Assembly: GCF_009848505.1 (NCBI RefSeq)
Contig: NZ_WWDL01000007.1
Span: 1 to 64,000, forward strand
Source of the DNA: Muricoccus harenae
GTDB taxonomy: Bacteria; Pseudomonadota; Alphaproteobacteria; Acetobacterales; Acetobacteraceae
Direction of reading: 5' to 3'
Length of the DNA: 64,000 nt
Notes under the pieces: model-generated
What the model was told of the DNA's origin: nothing
The model's input: only the letters and a program-made list of their open reading frames with translations
Databases searched by the model: none
Made by a program: the position numbers and the translations under genes
Part shown: piece by piece, positions 20,573-30,083 of the stretch
How positions within the stretch are numbered: the first letter of the stretch is position 1
Layout of the letters: each line of letters starts with the position of its first letter

Positions 20573-21403
20573 TCACGCGCCGGAAGGAATGCTCTGGTCC
20601 ATCGCCAGTGCCGGCACGGCATCCCGGCACCAGCCGACCACCCGCGCAGGCACCCCAGCCACCGTCGCGCAGGGCGGCACATCCGCCAGCACCACGCTGC
20701 CCGCGCCCACCTTGGCGCCGCGGCCGATCTCGATATTGCCCAACACCTTGGCGCCCGCGGAGAGCAGCACGCCATCCCGCACCTTCGGATGCCGGTCGCC
20801 CACCTCCTTGCCCGTGCCGCCCAGCGTCACGCCCTGGAGGATGGAGACATCGTTGCCGATCACCGCCGTCTCGCCGACCACCACGCCGGTCGCATGGTCG
20901 ATGAACACGCCGCGCCCCACCGGCACCGCCGGATGGATGTCCACCCCGAAGACCATCGAGGCGCGGCTCTGAAGATAGAGCGCCAGGTCGTTCCGCCCAT
21001 CGCGCCACAGCCTATGCGCCACCCGGTGCCAGGACAGGGCCTGGAAGCCCTTGTAGTGCAGGAAGGGCGAAAGCCAGCCGCGCGCCGCCGGATCGCGCCG
21101 CCGGATCGCGGCCAGATCGGCTACGGCGAGGGGCACCAGCTCAGCGCGGGTCTCGCGCACCAGGTCCTCCAGCCGCTCACCCGGCATCAGCGGCTCCGCC
21201 AGCTTACGAGCCAGCAGGGCGGCCAGGGCCGCTCCGAAGCAGTCATGCCGCAGCACCGCCAGCTCAAGCATCCCACGCAGCACTGGCTCCGCGGCTGCGG
21301 CGGTGACGGCCTCGGCGCGCATGGCGGCCCAGAGTTCCCCGGCGCTGGGCGTCGGGCCAATGCCGGCCTCGGCCGAACCCTGCTCCATGTTCATCCGATC
21401 CAT
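20573..21403 (-). CDS. cysE: Serine O-acetyltransferase
   Basis: CysE makes O-acetylserine from serine and acetyl-CoA, the first step of cysteine synthesis. The start at 21403 is chosen because GGGAGCGAG lies just upstream, giving 276 residues. The N-terminal helical SATase domain (LWAAMRAEAVTAAAAEP through HRVAHRLWRDGRNDLALYLQ) is followed by the left-handed beta-helix of hexapeptide repeats: VFGVDIHPAVPVGRGVFIDH, GVVVGETAVIGNDVSILQGV, and TLGGTGKEVGDRHPKVRDGV. The catalytic DH and the CoA-binding region are present. It is probably monocistronic. Confidence 0.96.
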   Translation of the reverse strand: MDRMNMEQGSAEAGIGPTPSAGELWAAMRAEAVTAAAAEPVLRGMLELAVLRHDCFGAALAALLARKLAEPLMPGERLEDLVRETRAELVPLAVADLAAIRRRDPAARGWLSPFLHYKGFQALSWHRVAHRLWRDGRNDLALYLQSRASMVFGVDIHPAVPVGRGVFIDHATGVVVGETAVIGNDVSILQGVTLGGTGKEVGDRHPKVRDGVLLSAGAKVLGNIEIGRGAKVGAGSVVLADVPPCATVAGVPARVVGWCRDAVPALAMDQSIPSGA

Positions 21404-21616
21404 GGTCTCGCTCCCGGAGCGGATCACGAAGGAGCGGGACCAGCCGTCCGCACCTCCGCTCTCCTGACGATACGCCAAGCACGCGCCGGCGGCATGGGCG
21501 ACAGAAGCATGCCACCAGCAGCCCGGTCCATAGAACAGGAATCCCCCCGCCCGTCCCCGCGCCAGTTGCGTGGCGGCCCCGCGCCGCTGGCAGGGCGGGA
21601 GCTGCCGGGCAAGCCC

Positions 21617-23050
21617 TCACATGGGCAGCCGCACCACCGCGCGCAGCCCGCCCATCGGACTTTCCGCCAGCACGATCTCACCACCATGGGCGCGCGCGAT
21701 ATCCCGCGCGATCGCCAGGCCCAGCCCGGTCCCGCCGGTCGAGAAGCTGGCGAAGGGCTTGAACGCTCCCTCCCGCGCCGCCTCCGGGATTCCCGGTCCG
21801 TCATCATCCACCACCACCTCTGCCCAGCCTTGCGCGGCCCGCACCGTCACCGCCACCCTCGCCGCATGGCGCCGCGCATTGTCCAGCAGGTTGCCCAGGC
21901 AGCGCCGCAGCGCATCCGCGCGCAGCGGCAGGGTAAGGGAAAGGGGCGCCTCCAACGCCACCCCGGCACCATCGGCCGGAAAGCGCAAGATCATCTCCCG
22001 CACCAGGGTGACGAGATCGGTCGGCTGCGGTGCCTCCAGCACGTCGCCCCGGGCGAAGGCGAGATAGGAGGCGACCATCCGCTCCATCTCCTCCACATCC
22101 TGGGTCATGGCGGCCGCATCCTCCTGCGATCCCTCCGGCAGCATCGCCAGGCCAAGGCGCAGCCGGGTGAGGGGGGTGCGCAGGTCATGGCTGATGCCGG
22201 CCAGCAATTCGGTGCGCTGCGTCACGAAGCGCCGGATATTCGCCCGCATCCCGTTGAAGGCCGCCGCCGCCTGCCGCACCTCGGCGGCACCCTCAGGCTT
22301 GATCCCACCGCCGTCGCGTCCCTTGCCGAAATCCTCCGCCACCGCCGCCAGCCGCCGCAGCGCCCGCACTTGGTTCTTCATGAACAGCGCCGCCACGCAG
22401 AACAGCAGCAGCGACGCCCCCACCAGCCAGATGACGAAGAGATAGAGTGTTCCGGAGAACAGCCGCTTCCGCGGCGCCTCCACATGCAGCACGCCTGTCG
22501 GCAGGCCGACGCGGATGATCACGCTGCGTGGGTCGCTCTGCCAGTCCGTGTCGAAGCGCAGGCGCAGGCGCTCCCGCAGCGCATTATCCAGGTCTCCTTC
22601 GAGCGGCAGCAGCGGCAGGCTGGCAGGACGCATCGCGGGAGGGCCCAACTCCGCCCCGGGCTCGAAGGCCAGGGATAGGTCCAGCCGCCAGGCCGCCTCG
22701 CGGAAGATCCAGGACTGCTCCTCCTGCTCCGGATGGCGCGACAGCACCTCCACCAGAATGCCGATATCTCCGGCCAGCCCAGCCGAGAGCCGGCGCGAGA
22801 TAACGTCCAGATGCGTGCCGTAGAAGATTTGCAGCGCGATGCCCTGCGTCACCACCAGCGGCACGAGCACGATCAGCAGCGCGCGCGCCAATAGGCCGCG
22901 CGGCATGAAGGGCCGCAGCGCGGCGGTGACCAGGCTGCGCCAGCGCCGGCGGCGCCGTGCCCAGGCCGGCAGAGATGGGCGCTCCTCTGGCAGGTCGCCC
23001 CAGCCGGGCTCGCCCGCATTCACGCCGGATGGGCCGATATCGGGTGCCAT
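21617..23050 (-). CDS. EnvZ-like sensor histidine kinase
   Basis: A 477-residue inner-membrane sensor. After a basic 50-residue N-terminus, membrane segment 1 is LLARALLIVLVPLVVTQGI and segment 2 is LYLFVIWLVGASLLLFCVAA, bounding a periplasmic domain of about 130 residues. A HAMP segment follows, then the phosphorylated His in AGISHDLRTPLTRLRL, the N box LGNLLDNARRHA, and the G boxes VDDDGPGIPEAAREG and GTGLGLAI. The layout and the RTPLTR form match EnvZ-type kinases. A very good GGAGGGG site precedes the ATG. It is the last gene of the MarR-regulator-kinase operon; the signal is unknown. Confidence 0.93.
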   Translation of the reverse strand: MAPDIGPSGVNAGEPGWGDLPEERPSLPAWARRRRRWRSLVTAALRPFMPRGLLARALLIVLVPLVVTQGIALQIFYGTHLDVISRRLSAGLAGDIGILVEVLSRHPEQEEQSWIFREAAWRLDLSLAFEPGAELGPPAMRPASLPLLPLEGDLDNALRERLRLRFDTDWQSDPRSVIIRVGLPTGVLHVEAPRKRLFSGTLYLFVIWLVGASLLLFCVAALFMKNQVRALRRLAAVAEDFGKGRDGGGIKPEGAAEVRQAAAAFNGMRANIRRFVTQRTELLAGISHDLRTPLTRLRLGLAMLPEGSQEDAAAMTQDVEEMERMVASYLAFARGDVLEAPQPTDLVTLVREMILRFPADGAGVALEAPLSLTLPLRADALRRCLGNLLDNARRHAARVAVTVRAAQGWAEVVVDDDGPGIPEAAREGAFKPFASFSTGGTGLGLAIARDIARAHGGEIVLAESPMGGLRAVVRLPM

Positions 23051-23109
23051 GTCGCCCCTCCAGATCGTGGTGGCACAGGGTTCCGGCCGCGAGCGGGCGG
23101 CCGGGGAAC

Positions 23110-23802
23110 CTAGGCTCCCGGCCGCAAGACATAACCCTTGTGCCGCACCGTGTGCAGGAAACGCGGCTCGCGCGGATCGGGCTCGATCTTCCGGCGCAGG
23201 CGGGTCACGGTCACGTCCACCGCGCGCTCCCCGGCCTCGGGTGAGCCCATGGCGGCAGCGATCTCCTCGCGGGACAGCACCTCGCCGCCGCGTCGGGCCA
23301 GCGCCACCAGCAGCGCGGCCTCGCCGCCCGTCAGCCGCGTCACCCCTTCCGGCCCGCGCAGCTCGCCTCGCTCGGCATCGAACCAGCGCAGCCCCAGCTG
23401 CACCGGGGGCAGGGGAGCCGAGCCCGGCGGCGCCGCGCGGCGCAGGATGGTGCGAATGCGCAGCGCCAGCTCCCGCGGGTCGAAGGGCTTCGCCAGGTAG
23501 TCGTCCGCCCCATGCTCGAAGCCCGCGATCCGGTCATCCGGCGCCCCGGCGGCGGTCAGCATCAGGATCGGCACGTCCTGACCGGTGCGGCGCAGGCTTT
23601 CAGTCAGGGCCAGCCCCGTCTCGCCGGGCATCATCACGTCCAGCACCATCAGGTCGAACTCCATCGCCGCCAGGGCCTGCCGCGCCGCCACCGCGTCGGC
23701 GGCGACCGAGACGCGGAAGCCCTGCTCCGCCAGGAAGCGCTGCAGCAGGGCCCGCAGGCGGGCATCGTCATCCACCACCAGCAGGTGGGCCGCATCGCTC
23801 AT
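23110..23802 (-). CDS. OmpR-family response regulator
   Basis: A 230-residue regulator with an N-terminal receiver domain (phosphoacceptor Asp55 in LMVLDVMMPG, acidic DDD at 11-13, Lys in YLAKPFDPREL) and a C-terminal winged-helix DNA-binding domain ending VDVTVTRLRRKIEPDP and FLHTVRHKGYVLRPG. It is the partner of the kinase 59 bases downstream. Its start overlaps the stop of the MarR gene by four bases (ATGA), which couples their translation. Confidence 0.95.
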   Translation of the reverse strand: MSDAAHLLVVDDDARLRALLQRFLAEQGFRVSVAADAVAARQALAAMEFDLMVLDVMMPGETGLALTESLRRTGQDVPILMLTAAGAPDDRIAGFEHGADDYLAKPFDPRELALRIRTILRRAAPPGSAPLPPVQLGLRWFDAERGELRGPEGVTRLTGGEAALLVALARRGGEVLSREEIAAAMGSPEAGERAVDVTVTRLRRKIEPDPREPRFLHTVRHKGYVLRPGA

Positions 23803-24368
23803 GGCGCCTTCCCCCGCGCCGGCCCGGGCGGCACGGCGCGCACCGAGGGCCGGTCCGCCGCGCCCAGCCGTTCCAGCGCGCGCCGCGCCTCGGGCCCCAT
23901 CAGCCCGCGCATGACATGGCGGAAGCCCTCCACCGCCACCGGGCCAGCCTCCCGATAGGCGCGCGTCACCGTCTCGCGCTGCCGCTCGAAGAGCCGCCGC
24001 TCCAGCGCCTCGCCCTCCGGCGTCAGCGAAAGATGCCGCTGGCGCCGGTCCGCCCGCCCCGCATTCTGGGCGACATAGCCCTGGGCCACCAACGGCGTCA
24101 GTACGCGGGAGAGCGACTGTTTGGTGATCCCCAGGATCCCGAGCAGCTCCCCCACCGTCAGCCCAGGCCGACGGCCGAGGAAATGCAGCACCCGGTGATG
24201 CGCCCGCCCCATGCCCATCTCGGCCAGGATGGCATCCGGCCCGGCCGTGAAGTCGCGGTAGCCGAAGAAGAGAAGATCCTGCGCCAGCCGCAGCTCCTCC
24301 TCCCGCAGGAAGAGCAGGTTGCGCCCCGCAGCCCCTACGCCACCACGCGAGTCCGTCCCGTCCGGCAT
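23799..24368 (-). CDS. MarR-family transcriptional regulator
   Basis: A 189-residue winged-helix regulator if started at the ATG at 24368, which has AGGGAGCAGGG upstream; an upstream ATG at 24422 would add 18 residues and run into the likely promoter. The DNA-binding part reads MGRAHHRVLHFLGRRPGLTV, GELLGILGITKQSLSRVLTP and DRRQRHLSLTPEGEAL, the MarR wing. It leads the operon with the OmpR-type regulator and the kinase, a grouping that recurs in Rhodospirillales. It is divergent from the aminotransferase at 24497 and may control both directions through the sites at 24400-24457. Confidence 0.9.
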   Translation of the reverse strand: MPDGTDSRGGVGAAGRNLLFLREEELRLAQDLLFFGYRDFTAGPDAILAEMGMGRAHHRVLHFLGRRPGLTVGELLGILGITKQSLSRVLTPLVAQGYVAQNAGRADRRQRHLSLTPEGEALERRLFERQRETVTRAYREAGPVAVEGFRHVMRGLMGPEARRALERLGAADRPSVRAVPPGPARGKAP

Positions 24369-24399
24369 GGCTGCCCTGCTCCCTGTTTGGGTCAGCTTT

Positions 24400-24457
24400 G
24401 TTGACGCAATCATGCTGACCATTTTAACGTTCTGCTCGTTGACGTAATATTATTACG
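24400..24457. promoter_or_regulatory. Candidate operators in the MarR/aminotransferase divergent region
   Basis: Two direct copies of GTTGACGYAAT occur at 24400-24410 and 24438-24448, 38 bases apart. The second copy overlaps an inverted repeat CGTAAT-ATT-ATTACG at 24443-24457. This is the AT-richest spot between the two start codons and fits a MarR-dimer site. The minus strand also offers TAAAAT as a -10-like element. Confidence 0.5.
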
Positions 24458-24496
24458 CACAACCCCGGCGAAGCATACCAAGAGAGGAAAGCACCC

Positions 24497-25396
24497 ATGA
24501 CGCTCGTCCCCTTCGACGACCGTGACGGCTGGATCTGGTTCGACGGGCAATTCGTTCCCTGGCGCGACGCGAAGCTGCATGTGCTGACCCATGGGCTGCA
24601 TTATGCCAGCGGCGTGTTCGAGGGCGAACGGGCCTATTCGGGCCATGTCTTCAAGTTGCGCGAGCACACGGAACGTCTGTTCGGCTCCGCCCGAATCCTC
24701 GGCTTCGAAATCCCCTACAGCATGGAGGAGATCGACGCCGCCTGCATCGAGACGATGCGGCGCAACAATCTCACCGAAGCCTATCTTCGCCCCATCGCCT
24801 ATCGCGGCAGCGAGATGCTGGCCGTGGCCGCGCAACAGACCACCGTGCATGTCGCCATCGCCGCCTGGGCCTGGCCCAACCTCTTCGGCGCGGACCGGAT
24901 GAAGGGCATCACCCTTGGCATGGCGAAATGGCGCCGCCCCTCGCCCGAGACCGCCCCCGCCGCTTCCAAGGCCACCGGCCTCTACATGATCGGCACCCTG
25001 TCCAAGCATGCCGCCGAGGCGGAGGGCTTCAACGACGCGCTGATGCTCGACTGGAAAGGGGATGTGGCCGAGGCCACCGGCGCAAATGCCTTCTTCGTCT
25101 TCGACGGCGAGCTGCACACTCCGGAGCCCATCGGCTTCCTGGACGGCATCACCCGCCGCACGGTGATGAACCTGGCCCGCCAGAACCAGATCAAGGTGGT
25201 GGAGCGCCGCATCGGAGCGGAGGAGATCAGCCGCGCCAGCGAGGTCTTCCTGGCCGGAACCGCCGCCGAGGTGACGCCGGTGCGCCGGATCGCCGACCAG
25301 CATTACACTCCCGGCCGCATCACCGGCACGCTGGTGGACGAATACGCCAGCCTCGTCCGGATGACACCGGAGGAGGTGCTGCGCCGCGCGGCCTGA
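24497..25396 (+). CDS. Branched-chain-type aminotransferase (short, class IV)
   Basis: A 299-residue class IV PLP aminotransferase with the length of the E. coli IlvE group. It shows WIWFDGQFVPWRDAKLHVLT, LHYASGVFEGERAY, YLRPIAYRG, the PLP-Lys region APAASKATGLYMIGTLSKHA, EATGANAFFVF, and the late block RASEVFLAGTAAEVTPV. It likely acts on branched-chain amino acids or a related substrate. With ilvE at 12371 the genome has two such enzymes. It starts 128 bases from the divergent MarR gene, so it may be under MarR control. GAGAGGAAAG precedes the ATG. Confidence 0.9.
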   Translation: MTLVPFDDRDGWIWFDGQFVPWRDAKLHVLTHGLHYASGVFEGERAYSGHVFKLREHTERLFGSARILGFEIPYSMEEIDAACIETMRRNNLTEAYLRPIAYRGSEMLAVAAQQTTVHVAIAAWAWPNLFGADRMKGITLGMAKWRRPSPETAPAASKATGLYMIGTLSKHAAEAEGFNDALMLDWKGDVAEATGANAFFVFDGELHTPEPIGFLDGITRRTVMNLARQNQIKVVERRIGAEEISRASEVFLAGTAAEVTPVRRIADQHYTPGRITGTLVDEYASLVRMTPEEVLRRAA

Positions 25397-25801
25397 CCGC
25401 CGCGCTCCGTTGCGGGGCATGTCCCCGCCCAGCCGGCCGCGTTCCAGCATGGGGCGCGGCCGTTCCGCATGGCCACGCTGCCAGCGAATCGGTTCACTCT
25501 GTAGGACTCGTGTACACATCTTGCGCCAACCCGCCTTGCGCCGACCTGTTATGCCGGTAAGACGGGTGACAAGCGGCGCCCGAGACGCCAATTGGGACGC
25601 GAGACCCCTGGGAAATCCAGAAGGGCGCAAACGGAACGGCAACGGAAGCAGGTCCAGAAATTGCGTAACCGCGATACCGTGACCCCCTCCTGCTGCCGCG
25701 GCCCTCGTCCGGGCCATGGCAGCGGGTGATGGCACCCTGCCACAGCCCTGCCCCGATCCCTCTGTAACCCCCCAGCCCGACAAGCCGAGAAGCGGAACAC
25801 C
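25397..25801 (+). other. Intergenic region upstream of sucA
   Basis: A 405-base gap with two short stems near its left end: GCGGGG/CCCCGC (25412-25428) and GGCCGCG/CGCGGCC (25435-25461), which may end the aminotransferase transcript, though neither has a U-tract. The rest should contain the sucAB promoter; I see no convincing -35/-10 pair and no supported gene. Confidence 0.5.
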
Positions 25802-28690
25802 ATGCCCGGAGTGGACATCCTAGCCAGCGCGATGACGGGGGCGAATGCCACCTTCCTCGCCGATCTCTATGCCCGCTGGGTGCAGGCCCCGGACAGCGTT
25901 GACCCTTCCTTCCAGGAGCTTTTCGCGGCGCTGAACGACGATGCGCGCGCGGTGCTCGGCGATGCCGTCGGCGCCTCCTGGGCCCCGCGCCCCCGCGGCG
26001 GCTTCGCGCCGGAGCCCGAGGCCCCCGCGCCGGCCAAGGGTGGCAAGGGAGCAGCGGCCCCGGCCGCCTCGAAGCCCGCCGATCCGGGCGTGAGCAAGCA
26101 GCAGGTGCTGGATTCCATCCGCGCCCTGATGCTCATCCGCGCCTATCGCGTGCGCGGCCATCTCGAGGCCGATCTCGATCCACTGGGCCTGCAGAAGAAG
26201 AAGCCGCATCCGGAGCTGGACCCGAAGACCTACGGCTTCTCCGATGCCGATCTCGACCGCCCGATCTTCATCGACAACGTCCTCGGCCGCGAGACCGCGA
26301 CGCTGCGCGATATCCTCTCGATCCTGAAGGCCAGCTATTGCGGCCCGATCGGCGTCGAGTTCATGCATATCCAGGACCCGGAGCAGAAGTCCTTCATCCA
26401 GCAGCGGATCGAGGGCGCCCCCTGGACCCGCGCCTTCGACAAGGACGCCAAGCGCACCATCCTCCAGCAGCTCACCGAGGCCGAGGGCTTCGAATCCTAC
26501 TGCGCCCGCAAGTTCGTCGGCACCAAGCGCTTCGGCCTTGAGGGCGGCGAATCCACCATCCCTGCGCTGCAGGCCGTGATCTCCGAGGCTGCCAAGGGCG
26601 GCGTGAACGAGATCGCCATCGGCATGGCCCATCGCGGCCGCCTGTCCACGCTGGTGAACGTGGTGAAGAAGTCCTTCACCCAGGTCTTCGCCGAGTTCAA
26701 GGGCGCGGGGCACCCCGAGGACGTCCAGGGCTCGGGCGACGTGAAGTACCATCTTGGCACCTCCACCGACGTGGAGATCGAGGGGCGCCAGGTTCATCTC
26801 TCGCTGCAGCCCAATCCCTCCCACCTGGAAGCGGTGGACCCGGTGGTCGCCGGCAAGGTGCGCGCCCGCCAGGACATGGCCGGGGACACCAAGGCCCGCC
26901 AGTCCGTCATGAGCATCCTGCTGCATGGCGACGCCGCCTTCGCCGGCCAGGGCGTGGTCTATGAGACTCTGGCGATGAGCCAGCTCATCGGCTACCGCAT
27001 CGGTGGCACGGTGCATGTGGTGACCAACAACCAGATCGGCTTCACCACCACCCCGGCCCATGCCTATTCTGGCCTCTACTGCACGGATGTCGCCAAGTCG
27101 GTGCAGGCGCCGATCCTGCACGTGAACGGCGATGACCCGGAGGCGGTGGTGTTCTGCGCCCGCCTCTGCGCCGAGTTCCGCCTGAAGTTCGCGACCGACG
27201 TCGTGCTCGACATCGTATGCTACCGCCGACACGGCCATAACGAGAGCGACGAGCCGGCCTTCACCCAGCCCTTGATGTATGCCCGAATCAAGGAGACGCC
27301 GACGACGCGCACCAAATACGCGCAGAAGCTGGCTGCCTCCGGCGACCTGCCCGAGGCCGAGTCGAAGGCCATGCAGGACGCGTTCTTCGCGAAGATGGAC
27401 GAGGCCTTCCAGGCCAGCCAGACCTTCAAGCCGAACAAGGCCGATTGGCTGGAAGGCCATTGGGCCGGTCTCAAGGCCCCCGGCAACGATGAGCCCGAGG
27501 CCGAGACCGAGACCGCGGCGGCCCCCGACACGCTGCGCGAGGTGGGCGCCGCCCTCTCCCGCGTGCCGGAGGGCTTCGGCGCCAACCCGAAGATTCTGCG
27601 CCAGCTCGAGGCCAAGAAGCAGGCCATCGAGACTGGCGAGGGCATCGACTGGGCGACCGGCGAGGCCCTGGCCTTCGGCACCCTGCTGCTGGACGGCCAC
27701 CGCGTCCGCCTCTCCGGCGAGGACGTGCAGCGCGGCACCTTCTCCCAGCGCCACGCCTATCTGATCGACCAGGCGACCCAGGCCGAATACGTGCCGCTGA
27801 ACAACATCCGCGAGGGGCAGAAGCGCCTGGAGGCCTTCAACTCCCTCCTCTCGGAATTCGGCGTCCTCGGCTTCGACTACGGCTACTCCCTGGCCGATCC
27901 GAACACGCTGGTGCTCTGGGAAGGCCAGTTCGGCGACTTCGCCAACGGTGCTCAGGTCATCATCGACCAGTTCATCGCCTCGGCCGAGACGAAGTGGTTG
28001 CGCATGTCGGGCCTCGTGATGCTGCTGCCCCATGGCTATGAGGGTCAGGGGCCGGAGCACTCCTCCGCGCGACTCGAGCGCTACCTGCAGCTTTGCGCAG
28101 AGCGCAACATGCGGGTGGGCAACATCACCACCCCGGCTAACTACTTCCATGTGCTGCGCCGCCAGATGAAGGCGAACTACCGCAAGCCGCTGGTGCTGAT
28201 GACGCCGAAGTCGCTGCTGCGCCACAAGCTGGCGGTGTCGCCGCTGGCCGATTTCGGCCCCGGCAGCCACTTCCAGACGGTGATCCCCGAGACCGACCAA
28301 CTGGTCGAGCCCGCGAAGGTGAAGCGCGTCGTCCTCTGCACCGGCAAGGTCTATTACGACCTTCTCCAGGAGCGCCGGGACAAAGGCATCAAGGACGTGG
28401 CGATCATCCGCGTCGAGCAGCTCTATCCCTTCCCGCGCATCACCCTGCCCAAGGTCCTGGCCCCTTATTCCAAGGCCGAGGTCGTGTGGTGCCAGGAGGA
28501 GCCGGAGAACATGGGCGCCTGGCACTTCCTCGACCGGAAGATTGAGGAAGTGCTCACCGGGATCGGCGGAAAGGCCCGCCGCCCGAGCTATGTGGGCCGC
28601 CCGCCGGCCGCGAGCCCCGCGACGGGGCTTGCCAAGGTGCACGCGCAGCAGCAGGAAGCTCTGGTTCGCCAGGCGCTCGGCCTGGGTTGA
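25802..28690 (+). CDS. sucA: 2-oxoglutarate dehydrogenase E1 component
   Basis: The thiamine-diphosphate subunit of the 2-oxoglutarate dehydrogenase complex, 962 residues, a normal length. It opens with the E2-binding N-terminal segment (NATFLADLYARWVQAPDSVD), then a short Ala/Pro linker, then the E1 core with FIDNVLGRETATLRDIL, the AIGMAHRGRLSTLVNVV block, GDVKYHLGTS, and the ThDP-binding GDDPEAVVF motif. The transketolase-like pyrimidine domain follows with LLPHGYEGQGPEHSSARLER, then VVWCQEEPENMGAWHF near the C-terminus. sucB begins 11 bases after the stop. Confidence 0.98.
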   Translation: MPGVDILASAMTGANATFLADLYARWVQAPDSVDPSFQELFAALNDDARAVLGDAVGASWAPRPRGGFAPEPEAPAPAKGGKGAAAPAASKPADPGVSKQQVLDSIRALMLIRAYRVRGHLEADLDPLGLQKKKPHPELDPKTYGFSDADLDRPIFIDNVLGRETATLRDILSILKASYCGPIGVEFMHIQDPEQKSFIQQRIEGAPWTRAFDKDAKRTILQQLTEAEGFESYCARKFVGTKRFGLEGGESTIPALQAVISEAAKGGVNEIAIGMAHRGRLSTLVNVVKKSFTQVFAEFKGAGHPEDVQGSGDVKYHLGTSTDVEIEGRQVHLSLQPNPSHLEAVDPVVAGKVRARQDMAGDTKARQSVMSILLHGDAAFAGQGVVYETLAMSQLIGYRIGGTVHVVTNNQIGFTTTPAHAYSGLYCTDVAKSVQAPILHVNGDDPEAVVFCARLCAEFRLKFATDVVLDIVCYRRHGHNESDEPAFTQPLMYARIKETPTTRTKYAQKLAASGDLPEAESKAMQDAFFAKMDEAFQASQTFKPNKADWLEGHWAGLKAPGNDEPEAETETAAAPDTLREVGAALSRVPEGFGANPKILRQLEAKKQAIETGEGIDWATGEALAFGTLLLDGHRVRLSGEDVQRGTFSQRHAYLIDQATQAEYVPLNNIREGQKRLEAFNSLLSEFGVLGFDYGYSLADPNTLVLWEGQFGDFANGAQVIIDQFIASAETKWLRMSGLVMLLPHGYEGQGPEHSSARLERYLQLCAERNMRVGNITTPANYFHVLRRQMKANYRKPLVLMTPKSLLRHKLAVSPLADFGPGSHFQTVIPETDQLVEPAKVKRVVLCTGKVYYDLLQERRDKGIKDVAIIRVEQLYPFPRITLPKVLAPYSKAEVVWCQEEPENMGAWHFLDRKIEEVLTGIGGKARRPSYVGRPPAASPATGLAKVHAQQQEALVRQALGLG

Positions 28691-28701
28691 GGAAAGATTA
28701 A

Positions 28702-29952
28702 ATGACCGAGATCCTGGTGCCCACTCTGGGCGAAAGCGTCACCACCGCCACTGTCGCGCGCTGGATGAAGAAGGTGGGCGAGACCGTTGCGGCCGATGAG
28801 CCGCTGGTCGAGCTGGAGACCGACAAGGTCACGGTGGAGGTGAACGCCCCCGCCGCCGGCACCATCGAGAGCATCGCGGCCGATGAGGGCGCTGAGGTGG
28901 AGGTCGGCGGCCTGCTCGGCATGCTCGGCGCCGGCGCCGGTGCCCCGGCTGCCAAGCCCGCAGCGGCCCCGGCTGCCGCGCCCGCCCCTGCGGCGGCGGC
29001 CGCGCCGAAGGTCGAGGCGCCGCGCCCGGCCCCGGGTCCGGTCTCCCGCCCCGGAGGCGAGTCCGGTGGTGGCGCCCATGCCCCGCTTCCAGCCGCGGCC
29101 AAGATGATGTCCGAGAAGGGCGTCTCCGCCGAGCAGATTGGCCAGGGCAGCGCCAAGGATGGCCGCATCGCAAAGGGCGACGTGCTGGACTTCCTCTCCC
29201 GCCCGGCCCCCGCCACGCCCGCCCCGGCCGCCAGGGCGCCGCGCGCGCCCGGCGAGGGCGAGGAGCGGGTGAAGATGACCCGCCTGCGCATCACCATCGC
29301 GCGCCGCCTGAAGGAGGCGCAGAACACCGCCGCCATGCTCACCACCTTCAACGAGGTGGACATGACGAACGCGATGGCGCTGCGCTCCGAATACAAGGAC
29401 GCCTTCGAGAAGAAGCACGGCGTGAAGCTCGGCTTCATGTCCTTCTTCGTGAAGGCCTGCGTGGCGGCGCTGCAGGAGTTCCCGGCGGTGAACGCCGAAA
29501 TCGACGGCGACGAGGTCGTCTACAAGAACTTCGTGAACATGGGCATCGCGGTCGGCGGCCCCTCGGGCCTCGTCGTGCCGGTGCTGCGCAACGCGCAGGA
29601 CCTGTCCTTCGCTGGTATCGAGAAGGCCATCGGCGATTTCGGCCGCCGCGTGCGTGACGGCCAGCTGAAGCTGGAGGAGATGGCGGGCGGCAGCTTCACC
29701 ATCACCAATGGCGGCATCTACGGCTCGCTGATGTCCACCCCGATCCTGAACCCGCCCCAGTCCGGCATCCTCGGGATGCACGCGATCAAGGAGCGGCCGA
29801 TGGTGGTGGGCGGCAAGATCGAGATCCGCCCGATGATGTACCTGGCCCTCTCCTACGACCACCGGATCGTGGACGGGAAGGAGGCCGTGTCCTTCCTCGT
29901 GCGTGTGAAGGAAGGCGTGGAGGACGCGCGGCGCCTGCTGCTCGGCCTCTGA
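28702..29952 (+). CDS. sucB: Dihydrolipoyl succinyltransferase (E2 of 2-oxoglutarate dehydrogenase)
   Basis: A 416-residue E2 subunit. The lipoyl domain (residues 1-75) carries the lipoylated Lys42 in [11 protein letters not shown]. An Ala/Pro linker follows, then the peripheral subunit-binding domain ([20 protein letters not shown], about residues 130-165), a second linker, and the catalytic domain with [20 protein letters not shown] and the active-site [13 protein letters not shown] near the end. It forms one transcript with sucA. lpdA follows after a terminator and one inserted gene. Confidence 0.98.
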   Translation: MTEILVPTLGESVTTATVARWMKKVGETVAADEPLVELETDKVTVEVNAPAAGTIESIAADEGAEVEVGGLLGMLGAGAGAPAAKPAAAPAAAPAPAAAAAPKVEAPRPAPGPVSRPGGESGGGAHAPLPAAAKMMSEKGVSAEQIGQGSAKDGRIAKGDVLDFLSRPAPATPAPAARAPRAPGEGEERVKMTRLRITIARRLKEAQNTAAMLTTFNEVDMTNAMALRSEYKDAFEKKHGVKLGFMSFFVKACVAALQEFPAVNAEIDGDEVVYKNFVNMGIAVGGPSGLVVPVLRNAQDLSFAGIEKAIGDFGRRVRDGQLKLEEMAGGSFTITNGGIYGSLMSTPILNPPQSGILGMHAIKERPMVVGGKIEIRPMMYLALSYDHRIVDGKEAVSFLVRVKEGVEDARRLLLGL

Positions 29953-29975
29953 TCCAACCGGGCTGAACCGATGCG

Positions 29976-30013
29976 GCGCGCCGGAGGGGAGACCCTCCGG
30001 CGCGCTTTCGTTC
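29976..30013 (+). terminator. Rho-independent terminator after sucB
   Basis: A 13-bp perfect stem GCGCGCCGGAGGG / CCCTCCGGCGCGC closed by GAGA (a GNRA-type loop), followed by TTTCGTTCT. Confidence 0.85.
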
Positions 30014-30083
30014 TGGCCGGGGCTGGCTGTCGCCGCGCTGCCCTGTGCTAGACCCGGTGAGCGGTTTTCTGTGGAGGACGCCG

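Noticed and set aside
20789-22678. A plus-strand open frame of about 629 codons opposite cysE and the sensor kinase
   Set aside because: It crosses two well-supported genes on the other strand and the gap between them. Its translation is Arg/His/Gln/Pro-rich with no recognisable fold.
12371-25396. The idea that the two class IV aminotransferases are recent duplicates
   Set aside because: They differ in length (361 and 299 residues) and in most motifs outside the PLP site, so they belong to separate subgroups.
25820-28642. A minus-strand open frame of about 940 codons opposite sucA
   Set aside because: It is antisense to a gene with unmistakable E1 motifs. Its translation is rich in His, Gly, Arg and Ala with no domain signature, as expected for a shadow frame in GC-rich DNA.
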